DNA from: an uncultured Pseudomonadales bacterium
GTDB lineage: Bacteria > Pseudomonadota > Gammaproteobacteria > Pseudomonadales > Azotimanducaceae
DNA: 64,000 nucleotides
Assembly: GCA_958296165.1 (NCBI GenBank)
Contig: OY282447.1
Span: forward strand, 186,001-250,000
Direction: 5' to 3'
Each line of letters opens with the position of its first letter. Positions within the stretch are counted from its first letter, which is position 1. A program made the translations under genes and the position numbers. This document shows positions 53,316 through 63,023 of this stretch, one piece after another. The notes beneath the pieces were generated by a model. That model did no database searches. It saw only the letters and a program-made list of their open reading frames with translations, and was not told the DNA's origin.

Positions 53316-56003
53316 TTGATCCAACGCCACTCCTCCCGCCGCCGTCCGCTGGACGCCAGCTTCCTAACCGCCCGTCTCGCCGATGCCCAAAGCTACGACC
53401 GCATCGCCGGCTACTTCTCCTCCTCCATCCTCGAAATCGCTGGCGAAGCGTTGGAGACCGTTCCAGGCCACATCCGCGTCGTCTGCAACTCGCAACTCGC
53501 GCGCGCCGATGTGGAAGTGGCCAAGCTCGCCCAGGCGGCGATGCGGCGCGAGTGGTGCGAATCGCGCCCGGAAGCGCTCGGCGAGAACGCAAGACCCCGC
53601 TTCAAGCGACTCTACGACTTCCTTCGCTCCGGCAAGATGGAGATTCGCGTGTTGCCGGACGACGCCTTCGGGTTGATTCACGGCAAGGCCGGCGTCATCA
53701 CGCTCGCGGACCGCAGCCGCACATCGTTCCTCGGCAGCGCCAACGAATCCAAGACGGCGTTTCGCCTCAACTACGAACTCATCTGGGAGGACGACTCGGC
53801 GGAATCCGTCGCTTGGGTGCAGGCGGAGTTCGATGCCTTGTGGCAGTCGCCGTTCGCTGTGCCGTTGGCGGAGTTCGTGGTGCGGGACCTCGATCGGCTC
53901 TCGCGACGCGAACTCATCGGCGAGATCGAGCGCTGGCGCGACGAGCCGGAACCAGCGTCCGTGATGGTCGAGGCACCCGTCTATCGGCGGGAGGTAGGGC
54001 TCTGGGAACACCAAAAGCACTTCGTGAAGCTAGCCTTCGGCGCCCATCGCGGACCGTTCGGCGCCCGCTTTGTACTGGCCGATCAAGTCGGTCTTGGCAA
54101 GACGCTGCAACTGGCGATGGCGGCGCAGCTCATGGCCTTGGCGGGCGATGGGCCGGTGCTCGTGCTGGCACCGAAGCCTCTGCTGCGCCAGTGGCAGGAA
54201 GAGATGGATACCTTGCTCGGCCTGCCGTCGGCGGTTTGGACTGGCCGGCATTGGGTGGACGAACGCGGCATCGAACATCCGAGCGCGGGGGTCGAGGCAA
54301 TCCAGAACTGCCCGCGTCGCGTCGGCATCGTGTCCACCAGCGTCATCACCAGCAACTCGGACGCGGTATCGCATCTGGCCAACATGCGCTTCGAGTGCGT
54401 CATCTTGGACGAAGCGCACCGCGCCCGCCGCCGTCGCGCCGGCAGTCGGCCGTACGCGAACGCGGAACCGAACAACCTGCTGCGGTTCCTGCGCGACATC
54501 TCGCCACGTACGAAGAGCCTGCTGCTCGCTACGGCAACGCCGGTACAGCTACATCCGGTGGAGGCATACGACTTGCTTGATGCGTTGGCGCGAGGGTCGC
54601 CGGCGGTTCTTGGCGTACCCGGCAGCCCGTGGCGCGATCCATCGAGATCTCTGCCTGTGCTGTTGGGCAAGGAAGACGCGCCAACGGATTTCCACGAACG
54701 CTGGGATTGGCTGCGCAACCCCTTTCCACCCGCCTCGGAAGGCCGAGACTTCGAGATTCTGCGCCGCTCGCTAGGCCTTGCGGACGAAGATGCGTACGCC
54801 CTTGGCAACACCGTCGATGCGCTGCGGCGCGCAGATTGGCAACGCTTGGACGACCTGTTCGTGCGCTTCCTAGAGAACCACAACCCCTACATTCGCGCCA
54901 TCGTGCTGCGCACGCGAGAATATTTGGAAAGCACGTTGGATCCGGAGACGGGCGAACCCTATCTAGCGCCCGTCGGCATCCGCCTGCACGGCGACACCGC
55001 CGAAGACGCGATTGCCTTGCCACCGTTCCTTCAAGACGCCTATCGGCAGGCGGAGGCGTTCTGCCAGCTGCTCGCCAAGCGCCTGAACACCGGCTTCTTC
55101 CGCACCATGCTGCTACGTCGCATCGGCAGCACGATGGTGGCCGGCCGCCTTACTGTTGGCCGAATGCTGAGCGGCTGGAAAGATGCCGACGACTACGAAG
55201 ACGACGAAGAATCGACAAGCGCATTCCGCACGCTGACTGGCGAGGAACGTATCTTGCTGGAACGTCTCGCCGCGGCGCTCGAAACGCACGCCGAGCAAGA
55301 CCCGAAATGCGCAGCGGTGCTGCGCCTGCTCGCCAACGAGGGTTGGCTTGCTCACGGCTGCATCGTGTTCAGCCAGTTCTACGATTCCATTTGGTGGCTG
55401 GCGAACACACTTGCCAGCGAACTGCCGGACGAGCCCATCGGCATCTACGCTGGCGCGAATCGATCCGGTGTCATGCAACGCGGCGTGTTCGAACGGCGCA
55501 GCCGCGACGCTTTGAAGGACGCCGTTCGCTGCCGCGAGTTGCGATTGTTGCTCGGCACAGATGCCGCCTCCGAAGGCTTGAACCTGCAGCGCCTCGGCAC
55601 ACTGATCAACTTGGACTTGCCTTGGAACCCTTCACGCCTCGAACAGCGCAAGGGGCGCATTCAACGCATCGGCCAGGTGCGCCCGGAAGTGGACGTATAC
55701 AACATGCGCTATGCAGGCTCCGTGGAAGACCGCGTCCATGCGCTGCTCTCGGAGCGCTGCGAGAACATCTCGACGCTGTTCGGCCAGCTACCCGACACAT
55801 TGGAAGACGTCTGGGTGAAGGTGGCGCTGGGCGAGCAGGCGGAGGCGCAACGAACCATTGATGCCGTGCCGCACCAGCACCCGTTCGCCCTTCGCTACCG
55901 CGAAGTGCGCCATTTGGATTGGGAGTCCTGCGCCCGTGTGCTGGACGACACGACCCGGCGCGAGCGCTTGGCGCGAGGCTGGCGACGCGAACGCAACCGC
56001 TGA
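53316..56003 (+). CDS. PLD-SNF2 helicase/nuclease of the defence operon
   Basis: 895 aa from a TTG at 53316, the first usable codon in frame; the true start could be debated. Residues 20-200 form a phospholipase D-like domain: IHGKAGVITLAD (HxK..D) near 121 and FLGSANES near 138. Then a SNF2-type helicase: Walker A DQVGLGKTLQLA near 256, DEAH in LDEAHRAR near 365, ATATPVQ near 405, and C-terminal GTDAASEGLNLQ with WNPSRLEQRKGRIQRIGQ near 750. It probably translocates on DNA and cuts it. The NCBI family name I recall is phospholipase D-like domain anti-phage protein. Confidence 0.88.
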   Translation: MIQRHSSRRRPLDASFLTARLADAQSYDRIAGYFSSSILEIAGEALETVPGHIRVVCNSQLARADVEVAKLAQAAMRREWCESRPEALGENARPRFKRLYDFLRSGKMEIRVLPDDAFGLIHGKAGVITLADRSRTSFLGSANESKTAFRLNYELIWEDDSAESVAWVQAEFDALWQSPFAVPLAEFVVRDLDRLSRRELIGEIERWRDEPEPASVMVEAPVYRREVGLWEHQKHFVKLAFGAHRGPFGARFVLADQVGLGKTLQLAMAAQLMALAGDGPVLVLAPKPLLRQWQEEMDTLLGLPSAVWTGRHWVDERGIEHPSAGVEAIQNCPRRVGIVSTSVITSNSDAVSHLANMRFECVILDEAHRARRRRAGSRPYANAEPNNLLRFLRDISPRTKSLLLATATPVQLHPVEAYDLLDALARGSPAVLGVPGSPWRDPSRSLPVLLGKEDAPTDFHERWDWLRNPFPPASEGRDFEILRRSLGLADEDAYALGNTVDALRRADWQRLDDLFVRFLENHNPYIRAIVLRTREYLESTLDPETGEPYLAPVGIRLHGDTAEDAIALPPFLQDAYRQAEAFCQLLAKRLNTGFFRTMLLRRIGSTMVAGRLTVGRMLSGWKDADDYEDDEESTSAFRTLTGEERILLERLAAALETHAEQDPKCAAVLRLLANEGWLAHGCIVFSQFYDSIWWLANTLASELPDEPIGIYAGANRSGVMQRGVFERRSRDALKDAVRCRELRLLLGTDAASEGLNLQRLGTLINLDLPWNPSRLEQRKGRIQRIGQVRPEVDVYNMRYAGSVEDRVHALLSERCENISTLFGQLPDTLEDVWVKVALGEQAEAQRTIDAVPHQHPFALRYREVRHLDWESCARVLDDTTRRERLARGWRRERNR

Positions 56004-56199
56004 GACGCGCCATGACTACAGCCAACTGCGGGAGCGGAGGCCCGGTGGCTGTTGCAAACAAGAACGGCTGGCGTCTATGTTCGCTGCATCGTGACTCTAC
56101 GCATTAGCCAAGCTGTCCAGAACGCCAAGGCGCTCGGCGTCGGCATGAGTCGCGGCTGTAGGCCGCCAACACAACCTCAATCGAAGAGCATCTCGCACA

Positions 56200-56470
56200 T
56201 TGAGCGCCGGCCCGCGAATCGGCATCGTCGCGGGCGAAGCGTCCGGCGATATTCTCGGCGGTCGGCTGATGGCGGCGATCCGCGAGCGCGAGCCGAGCGC
56301 TCGATTCGCGGGTGTCGGCGGCGAGACGATGCTGGCCGAGGGCATGGACTCGTTGGCGCCGCTCGATGCGTTGGCCGTGAACGGCTTCAAGGACGCTGTT
56401 GCGCTTGCCGAGCCTGTACCGGCTGTTGCGTCGTCTGCGCCAGCGCTTCGTCGCCGAACGCGCTACCCCT
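56200..56470 (+). pseudogene. lpxB: lpxB fragment (lipid-A-disaccharide synthase N-terminus)
   Basis: RIGIVAGEASGDILGGRLM, FAGVGGETMLAEGMDSLAPL and LAVNGFKDAV are the LpxB N-terminus. At about 56399 the frame shifts and the next frame continues RLPSLYRLLRRLRQRFVAER, again LpxB. Only about 90 of some 380 residues remain. It is a remnant; it marks chromosomal DNA at the end of the rightward operon. Confidence 0.8.
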
Positions 56471-56939
56471 AGGGACCCTAATGAGTCTAGGCGGCTAAAG
56501 CGTAAATGTCTGCCCAAATGGATGCTCAAAAACGACAAGCTCCAATGGCTGTGTTTACAGTTGCCAAAGCGCGAGAGACGGAAGGTGAGTCGCAAGGACC
56601 CTTACAAAGAACATGACGACAAAAACGTTACCGGCAATTCGAGATTCAGATCGAATAAGTTCCTTCAAGTGCGACAGGCCGTACCGCCGTCGCCACTCGC
56701 ACAACCCCGACACCCTGCTCCGGCGACGCGAATGCGAAAGTCTCGCGGATGCGACGAGCCAAGCACGACCAGGCGTGTCACATGGCCCACATGTCGGGGT
56801 GGTGGCGGCTGTAGCGGCCGGTAGATCGCCGACCGGCTCGCTCTAGCGCACCAAGCCGATGGAAGGTCGTCCTGCCAACGGCCCAGATACCGCGCCATCT
56901 CATTCAGCAAATTGGGCATTGCCGAAATGCTGCGTTCTT
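56471..56939. other. non-coding stretch after the lpxB fragment
   Basis: About 470 bp. The part 56500-56670 is less GC-rich than the surroundings. No frame shows a recognisable family on either strand. Confidence 0.3.
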
Positions 56940-57650
56940 TCAGGCTGCCGGAGCGGGCGTTGCCTCGAAGGCTGCAAGTACCTCGCTCACCCACTCCTTG
57001 TGCGGTTTGCCCTGCGGGTGGCTGGCGACCACCACGCGAGACTGACGTTCGCCCACGGGCCAATGGCCCGTCGCCTGAACGTGGGTGCCGAGTGGGGTGC
57101 GGTCGAAGTTACTCTCCGTCAAGAAAGGTGCCGCCCAGTCCCAGCCGGTCAAGAACAGCAGGCGTGCGGGTGCGAAGGATTCGATTTCCAGCTTCAACAG
57201 CGCCTTGCAGCCTTCAAACTGTACCTGTTGCAGCCGTCCGCTTGGATTGCCGCCCTCGCTGGGCGACACCTTGTACAAGTTGGACCAAACCAAGTGGGAT
57301 GGCCAGTCGCATTTCGTTGCGGCTGTGCATGAATGCGCAACGTCCTTGATGACGCGCCAGAACGCGGAGCGCGCGGTGTTGTAACCCCCTCTTTTGCCCC
57401 AGCTATCGAGAACCCACTGCATCGGACACTGATCGTTCTGGACTCCGCTGAGAGCGCTGACGTACCGCCGTCGGCGGTCCGGTGAGCAGATCTCGGTTGG
57501 GGAGATTTCCTTCCATCCATTGACCGCTCGCCCGACGACCATCAGTGCCCCGCTGTAGCGCTGCCCCCGCGAGGCGACGAAGACGGACAGCCTGCTTGCC
57601 TCGGCGACGGGGCCCAGTATCTTCTCGCTGAGAATCTCGTTCTCTTCCAT
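56940..57650 (-). CDS. unknown protein, possibly uracil-DNA-glycosylase-fold
   Basis: 236 aa from ATG 57650 (a GTG and ATG lie a few codons upstream). LMVVGRAVNGWKE, then LVWSNLYKVSPSEGG, ARLLFLTGWDW and VVASHPQGKPHKEW are spaced as in the uracil-DNA-glycosylase superfamily (early loop, W-x-N strand, late H-P loop), but the catalytic signature is not clear. It is a complete frame placed between gene fragments. Its link with the defence genes is only positional. Confidence 0.45.
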   Translation of the reverse strand: MEENEILSEKILGPVAEASRLSVFVASRGQRYSGALMVVGRAVNGWKEISPTEICSPDRRRRYVSALSGVQNDQCPMQWVLDSWGKRGGYNTARSAFWRVIKDVAHSCTAATKCDWPSHLVWSNLYKVSPSEGGNPSGRLQQVQFEGCKALLKLEIESFAPARLLFLTGWDWAAPFLTESNFDRTPLGTHVQATGHWPVGERQSRVVVASHPQGKPHKEWVSEVLAAFEATPAPAA

Positions 57651-57838
57651 CGAGCGCACCAAAGAACGCCGACACAGAAGCAGCTAGCGTGGCATCCGCT
57701 TAAGCCTCGGCATTGGCACTGAGTATGGCATACGCGCGAGACACGGCCAGATCGGCCGGCTTCATCCAACCAAGTCAGAGAACTAATAACGGACGTTGCG
57801 CGTTGCGCTCCCGGCGAGCGAGTACCGAGGAGCCCAGC

Positions 57839-57931
57839 ATGGTGAAGCGCTGCAGCTGGTGTGGCGACGACGAACTCTATGTGCGCTATCACGACGAAGA
57901 GTGGGGCGTACCGCTGCGCGACGATCGATTG
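57839..57931 (+). pseudogene. tag: tag fragment (3-methyladenine DNA glycosylase I N-terminus)
   Basis: RCSWCGDDELYVRYHDEEWG and VPLRDDRL are the first 31 residues of TagI, including the zinc cysteines. After DDRL the family is lost. Only the 5' end survives, so it is not functional. Confidence 0.75.
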
Positions 57932-58039
57932 GCGCCTTGTTCAGCGGCCAGCAAGTTGGGTGCTACCAATCGCATCGAAGCTGCGCGGCTGGCGCGCGAC
58001 AAGGGTTGGTTGTAGTGCCTCTCTCGCTGTGCGCCACGA

Positions 58040-58539
58040 TCAATCCATCACTCGACGGCTTCGCAGCACACCATCTCCCAGCCGTGGAAGACCACCGCCA
58101 AGCCGGTGTACGAAACCTCCGGCGCTGGCGAACCAAGCGCTCATCCGCCAGATAGCGCTCAAGCTGCCGAGTGGCCGCCGTTAGCGCCGCACCCAGCTTG
58201 GCCTCGCTCTCGTCGCGCTTGACGTATTTGAGCTCCAGCAAGTAGCCGTGCCGCGCCGTCCGATACCGCGCCGCGAACGGCGCCGGGTGGCCCTCCAAGG
58301 TGGCGCGCAGATGCCGAGGCAGTAGAGATTGAACTCCTCCTCCAGCTTGTCCAGCTGTGCGCCGAAGGCGGAGAAGTTCAGGCGCAGCACCACATAGCGA
58401 ACAGCACATAGCTGTGATTCTCCAGCTCGCGCACGAAGCGCGTCTTGTCCACATAGAGGCTGCCGTCCAAGCGGATGCCGCGGAAATCGGCGCGACCGTA
58501 GTGGATCTTTGGAACGGCGATGTTGAGCGCGTCGGACAT
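58040..58539 (-). pseudogene. AAA-ATPase/PDDEXK_9 gene remnant, internal deletion
   Basis: From ATG 58539 the minus strand gives IHYGRADFRGIRLDGSLYVD followed by KTRFVRELENHSYVLF, the start of the AAA-ATPase_like family. The P-loop region is missing. Further on other frames give LRLNFSAFGAQLDKLEEEFN and then GYLLELKYVKRDESEAKLGA with QLERYLADERL, the C-terminal PD-(D/E)XK_9 nuclease. Deletion plus frameshifts make it dead. Confidence 0.7.
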
Positions 58540-58680
58540 CGTGCCACCGTACTGGCTTGTTCCGGCAAATGCGCTATCTAGACCAACCGGCCCGCAGACG
58601 GAGCGCGTCCTCCTGGGAGACGGGAAGGCCGCGACAAGCCTACGAACGGCGCAACGGCGTCCCGTGTCGCGGTGGGTATC

Positions 58681-61600
58681 TCAGTCGAGCAGGCCGGCCA
58701 AGGCGTCCTCCGCCACACTTCGGCGCTGTTCCTCAGTTAGCCACATCGCTTTGCTGCCGGCTTCCTCCCGCGTCACCGCTAGCACATGGTCAATCTGTTC
58801 GGCCACAGCGCGTACATGGGAGATGACGCCCACCATGCGTCCGCGGGTAGAAATCATGGCCAGAGCTTCCACCGCGGCATCCAGATTGTGACGATCGAGG
58901 GAACCAAAGCCTTCGTCCAAGAACAGTGCCTCCAACAGACCGCCGGAGCGGGCCATCATCTCGACCATGCCGAGCGCCAGCGCCAGCGAAGCGATGAACT
59001 GTTCGCCCCCGGACAGGCTGGCCGGCGATCGCGGTTGTCCTGAGTCATTATCTAACACCCGCCACGGCGAGTCGGCTTCGTCCAAATCGGCGAAGGCATA
59101 ACGTTCGCCGCTCATTTCTTTGAGCAATACGGAGGCATGGCTGAGCAAGCTGCGCGACCGGCGCAACGTCAACCACTTGAGGAACGCGCCCGGCAACAGT
59201 GCAGCGCGGAGGTCGTCCAACGCCCGCTCCTTTGCTTCCGCTTCGGCAAGCAGCCCGCGAAGCCCGCGTATGTCCTCGACGACCTCGCGGAAGGCATGAA
59301 GCGCCTTCTGCGCTTGAAGCTTGGCAAGGGCTGCGTCATTAGCGTTGCTCTTCGCCCTCTCCACGATCTTCTCGCGGTCATTGTCCGAGACAGCTAGCTT
59401 CTTGGCGATAGCGACCAACTCCTCACTTGCCGCTTGCTGCTGTTCCGTGGCCGCCGCTTGCCGGGTTCTCAGATCGACAAGCACATCATGCAGTGCCAAG
59501 CGCAGCGTCTTCAGTTCCGATTGGACAGCCGGGACTCCAGTAAGTGGTGGATGGGGCGGGATGTCCAACGAGAGACCAGCCTTTCCGCTAGCGACGTTAA
59601 TCGCATCCCGTCTCGTGCGCAACTCGCCAGCGGTTTCCGCTAGCGGTTGGTCTACATCAGTTTTGCGGCGACCTTTAAGTTCGTCCAAGTCCTCGGAGAT
59701 GCGCTCATGTTCTTTGCTTAACGCCTCGCGCCACGCCGACATTTCATCCAGTTTTGCCTTACGGTCCTTCGCCAGCAGAGTCTTCGCATCCAGATCTGTG
59801 GTGTCCACACGGGCTCCCATCGACGGGATGTGGGGAATCTGGATGCTCGGCTGGTAGTCTGAATGCACTGCTTCCCTCATCAGTCTCAGCCTTTTGGAGC
59901 AAGACATGAAGTTGCTGTTGGCGACAGCCTCGTTCTTACGGGCATTTTCCGCTTGGACTTCAGCGACCTTGGCCGCGGTAGCTGCCTCGCTGCGCGTGTT
60001 GTCGAGCGCTTGTTGGTCGTCGTCGTGCCAATTCAAGCGAGTTTCCGCTTCATTCACCACTTCATCGAGTGGAGCAAAGACAGCTTGGCGGCCCGGTAGC
60101 TCACCCTTCATGTCTGCCACGACTTCAGCAAGTGCCTCGAAAGCCTGGACGAACTCCGTTGTTGCGGCTCTGACCTTCTCCCGCGTCGTCGCTAACTGCT
60201 CATTGAAGGACTTCAAATCCGCATGTGCCTCCGCAAGGTCGTCCTGGGCGGCCCGAAGTGCTCCGTCAGCCTCACTCGCACGGACTTGCGCTTCGTCAAT
60301 GTCCGCGTTGGTTGGAGGAGCTTGCCAAGAGGTGGGGAGCTCTTGCGCACAGACTGGGCAGTCGTCGCCGGCATGTAGACCGTGCGCGGCGCTCGCGGCG
60401 AAGTCGGCCCGCTTCGTCGCATCGAGGTGTTCGGACGCGAGTTCCACCGCTCGCTGCTTCCTCTCGACGTCCGCATCCAACTGTTCCATGCGTGACGTCA
60501 GGCCATGAAGCCTTTGCTGCAAAGAATCCAGTTCATCCCGATGACCCTTGAGCACTACGTCGGCGCTTTCGCAGTCGTCGTATCTGTCCTCAGCATCTAA
60601 GCGATCTTGCTTCGCTTCGTCAGAGGCGTCCGCCAACGGACCGCATCTAGCAAAGTGTTCCTCGGCCGCTCGCTTACTCAGCGACGCACTGCCTTTGGCT
60701 TCGGCCGCCTGCTCCTCGGCATCGCGCTTCCGTTTAGTACACTGGCGGGCCGCACGCGCGGCTTCCTCCAACTGCTTGATGCTATCCCTTATTGTGCTGA
60801 GTTCCACTAAGGTCTTCGCCACCGTCGCCGCGTCCGGACCATCCCCGTCGGATGAGACTTTTTCTAGCTGACTCTCGATGTCAGCTTGCCTTGTTCGCAG
60901 CCTAGACCCTTCTTCTTGGATCTCCTTGGCAATCCGTTCCAATGGCTCAATTCGGCTTTGGATCGTATCGAAGGACAGGCCCACCAGTTGACTCTCGATG
61001 GCTTGGTTCGCTGACAGATTCTTTTGCGCGTTCTTCCACGAGTCCAAGGCCTTGTCTGCTGCATCTTGCACAGCCTGAGCAGCATTGGCGACCTTGCAGG
61101 CGGACTTTCGTTTCTCTTTGAGCTCCTTCAGATGTTGGTCGGGGTCCGAGGGCCACCCATTCGCTTCTTGTTCCAGGCGCATTCGGTGTCCACTGGCGGT
61201 CGTGGCGGCGACACTGGCCAGTTCTCGGGCGGCCTCCAACTCGTCTGTTCGCCAAACCTGTCGCAGCACGGCTGCCTTTTCGGTTGGGCTATCCGCGATC
61301 AACAGGCGGGAGAAATTGCCTTGCGGCAGGATCACGGTGCGCAGGAACGCGTCGCCGTCGAGCCCGATGAGCGAACGAACGCGCATCTTGACCTCTGCAA
61401 CCCCTGCTACGCTTTCAAGCGAGTTATCGTCCTCGTCCACGCGCCGAAGTTCCGCGGTAGCACCTCCGACACTGCCACTGCCCGCTTTTTTGAGCGTTCT
61501 GGTGGCAACCCACGTCTGTCCGGACACCCGGAAGCACAGCACTACGCGCAGCGAGGTGGACAGCGCGTTCATGAGTTCTTGATTGGGTTGCTTCGAGAAA

Positions 61601-61761
61601 GTCGTCTGTCCATAGAGGGCGTAGGTGATGGCATCCAGAATCGAGGACTTGCCCGCACCAGTGTCGCCAACAATGGCGATCTGGTGCCGATTCGTGAAGT
61701 CAATGTGGACCACAGATCGGAAGGAACGCAGCCCTTCTACTGAAAGTTTGAGAGGCAGCAC
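58681..61761 (-). CDS. Rad50/SbcC-type SMC ATPase
   Basis: 1026 aa with a GTG start. Walker A is AIVGDTGAGKSSILDAITYA near residue 30; QGNFSRLLIA is the Q-loop region; the zinc hook CPVC lies near residue 467 between two coiled coils; the signature LSGGEQFIASLALALGM is near 915; Walker B with D-loop is LFLDEGFGSLD near 945. It pairs with the SbcD/Mre11-type gene upstream, whose stop overlaps this start (TAGTG). Such complexes resect or cut DNA ends and hairpins. The HerA gene in the same operon points to an Mre11-Rad50-HerA-like machine in defence rather than ordinary SbcCD. Confidence 0.93.
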   Translation of the reverse strand: MLPLKLSVEGLRSFRSVVHIDFTNRHQIAIVGDTGAGKSSILDAITYALYGQTTFSKQPNQELMNALSTSLRVVLCFRVSGQTWVATRTLKKAGSGSVGGATAELRRVDEDDNSLESVAGVAEVKMRVRSLIGLDGDAFLRTVILPQGNFSRLLIADSPTEKAAVLRQVWRTDELEAARELASVAATTASGHRMRLEQEANGWPSDPDQHLKELKEKRKSACKVANAAQAVQDAADKALDSWKNAQKNLSANQAIESQLVGLSFDTIQSRIEPLERIAKEIQEEGSRLRTRQADIESQLEKVSSDGDGPDAATVAKTLVELSTIRDSIKQLEEAARAARQCTKRKRDAEEQAAEAKGSASLSKRAAEEHFARCGPLADASDEAKQDRLDAEDRYDDCESADVVLKGHRDELDSLQQRLHGLTSRMEQLDADVERKQRAVELASEHLDATKRADFAASAAHGLHAGDDCPVCAQELPTSWQAPPTNADIDEAQVRASEADGALRAAQDDLAEAHADLKSFNEQLATTREKVRAATTEFVQAFEALAEVVADMKGELPGRQAVFAPLDEVVNEAETRLNWHDDDQQALDNTRSEAATAAKVAEVQAENARKNEAVANSNFMSCSKRLRLMREAVHSDYQPSIQIPHIPSMGARVDTTDLDAKTLLAKDRKAKLDEMSAWREALSKEHERISEDLDELKGRRKTDVDQPLAETAGELRTRRDAINVASGKAGLSLDIPPHPPLTGVPAVQSELKTLRLALHDVLVDLRTRQAAATEQQQAASEELVAIAKKLAVSDNDREKIVERAKSNANDAALAKLQAQKALHAFREVVEDIRGLRGLLAEAEAKERALDDLRAALLPGAFLKWLTLRRSRSLLSHASVLLKEMSGERYAFADLDEADSPWRVLDNDSGQPRSPASLSGGEQFIASLALALGMVEMMARSGGLLEALFLDEGFGSLDRHNLDAAVEALAMISTRGRMVGVISHVRAVAEQIDHVLAVTREEAGSKAMWLTEEQRRSVAEDALAGLLD

Positions 61762-63023
61762 TAGCTCACTCCTTGGCGTCTCGAGGCCAAGGAATTCAAT
61801 ATCTCGTCGGCTCGGTGTCCTATCTCTTTCGCGCCCAAGTCAGAAAGTGATTCGGAGCGGACGCTATCCAAGGCTTCCTCAAACAACGCGTGTACCTGTT
61901 CGGCGGGTGCTTTGGTGGCTGTGGCCGGTGCAGCGGTTTCCCGCCACTCTTTGAACAGGTCGATTTCAGAAGGTTCTTCCTGCTCGCTGGCCTGCGGATC
62001 GCCGATTTGCCCGACCTTCGAGTTGGCAACGGCGTTTGCCAACTCGAACACGGCGCATTCGGGCGACCGCAGCGCCAATCGATCCGCCAAGTCCAAGATG
62101 GGATTGTCGGACTCCACGCGCGCCTTCAGGATGCAGCCGTCGAATCCGCCGTTCTCCGCCCGTCGGTCGAATTCGCGCAAAGACCCTTGGAACTGTTTGA
62201 GCGGGCGGCCACTTGGCAACTCGAATGGTTCCACATGGACATCGTCGCCCAGAGTCACGATCACCGCCTGCTTGACCTGCTCACTCTCGCCGAAGTCCAG
62301 CGGTATGAGCGAACCGGCGTAGCGGCCCGTGGCTATTCCCCCAGGCAGGAGCTGCGGATCGTGGATGTGGCCGAAGGCGCAATACAACGCCTGCTGCAAG
62401 CCCTGCACGTGAGTCGCGTAGTCTTCGCCAACGGTGATACGGCGTTCAGACTTGCCAGGTCTGGCACCGTCCACATGGAGATGGGCCGCGTACAGCACGA
62501 CGCCCCGCTCGCCCACACTCAGGCTCGCCTTGTCCAAGAAACGGTCGTTGATGATGCGCACCCCATCGGCATAGACGCCTTGGAACTTCTCCACATCGTC
62601 GCTGGCAAAGTCGGCGATGGCGCTTGGCGGAATGAACGGCACACACACCACCGCCACTCGCACATTTGCGATGTTTGGAAACTCCACGGGCCCTGGTTGG
62701 GTAAGGAACCAGAGGCGTCTAGGTGCCGTTGCGCCGGCCAACTGATCGAGCACACGGAACAAGGCTGGCGAGTCATGGTTGCCGCAGAGGACAACCGTAG
62801 GTGCCAGTGCCGCAAGCCTCTGCAGCGCTGTGATGCCGAGGCCGAGCGAGGCATACGGCGGCCTAGAAGCATCGAAGAGGTCGCCCGTGTGCAGGATGAG
62901 GTCCGGCCGTTCAGACTCTGCGACCTCCAGCAGGCCCCGCAACGCCACCTCGTGGTCCGGTTGCCGATCGTGTCGCCCAAGCCGTGCGCCAAGGTGCCAA
63001 TCCGAGGTGTGCAGGAGTTTCAA
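61761..63023 (-). CDS. Mre11/SbcD-type nuclease
   Basis: 420 aa with a TTG start that overlaps the herA stop by four bases. The metallophosphoesterase motifs are all present: TSDWHLG, HTGDLFDASRP, LCGNHDSPALF, AAHLHVDGA and FGHIHDPQ. Expected activity is Mn-dependent exo/endonuclease with the Rad50-type partner encoded next. The C-terminal 120 residues are helical and probably bind the coiled-coil base. Confidence 0.92.
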   Translation of the reverse strand: MKLLHTSDWHLGARLGRHDRQPDHEVALRGLLEVAESERPDLILHTGDLFDASRPPYASLGLGITALQRLAALAPTVVLCGNHDSPALFRVLDQLAGATAPRRLWFLTQPGPVEFPNIANVRVAVVCVPFIPPSAIADFASDDVEKFQGVYADGVRIINDRFLDKASLSVGERGVVLYAAHLHVDGARPGKSERRITVGEDYATHVQGLQQALYCAFGHIHDPQLLPGGIATGRYAGSLIPLDFGESEQVKQAVIVTLGDDVHVEPFELPSGRPLKQFQGSLREFDRRAENGGFDGCILKARVESDNPILDLADRLALRSPECAVFELANAVANSKVGQIGDPQASEQEEPSEIDLFKEWRETAAPATATKAPAEQVHALFEEALDSVRSESLSDLGAKEIGHRADEILNSLASRRQGVS

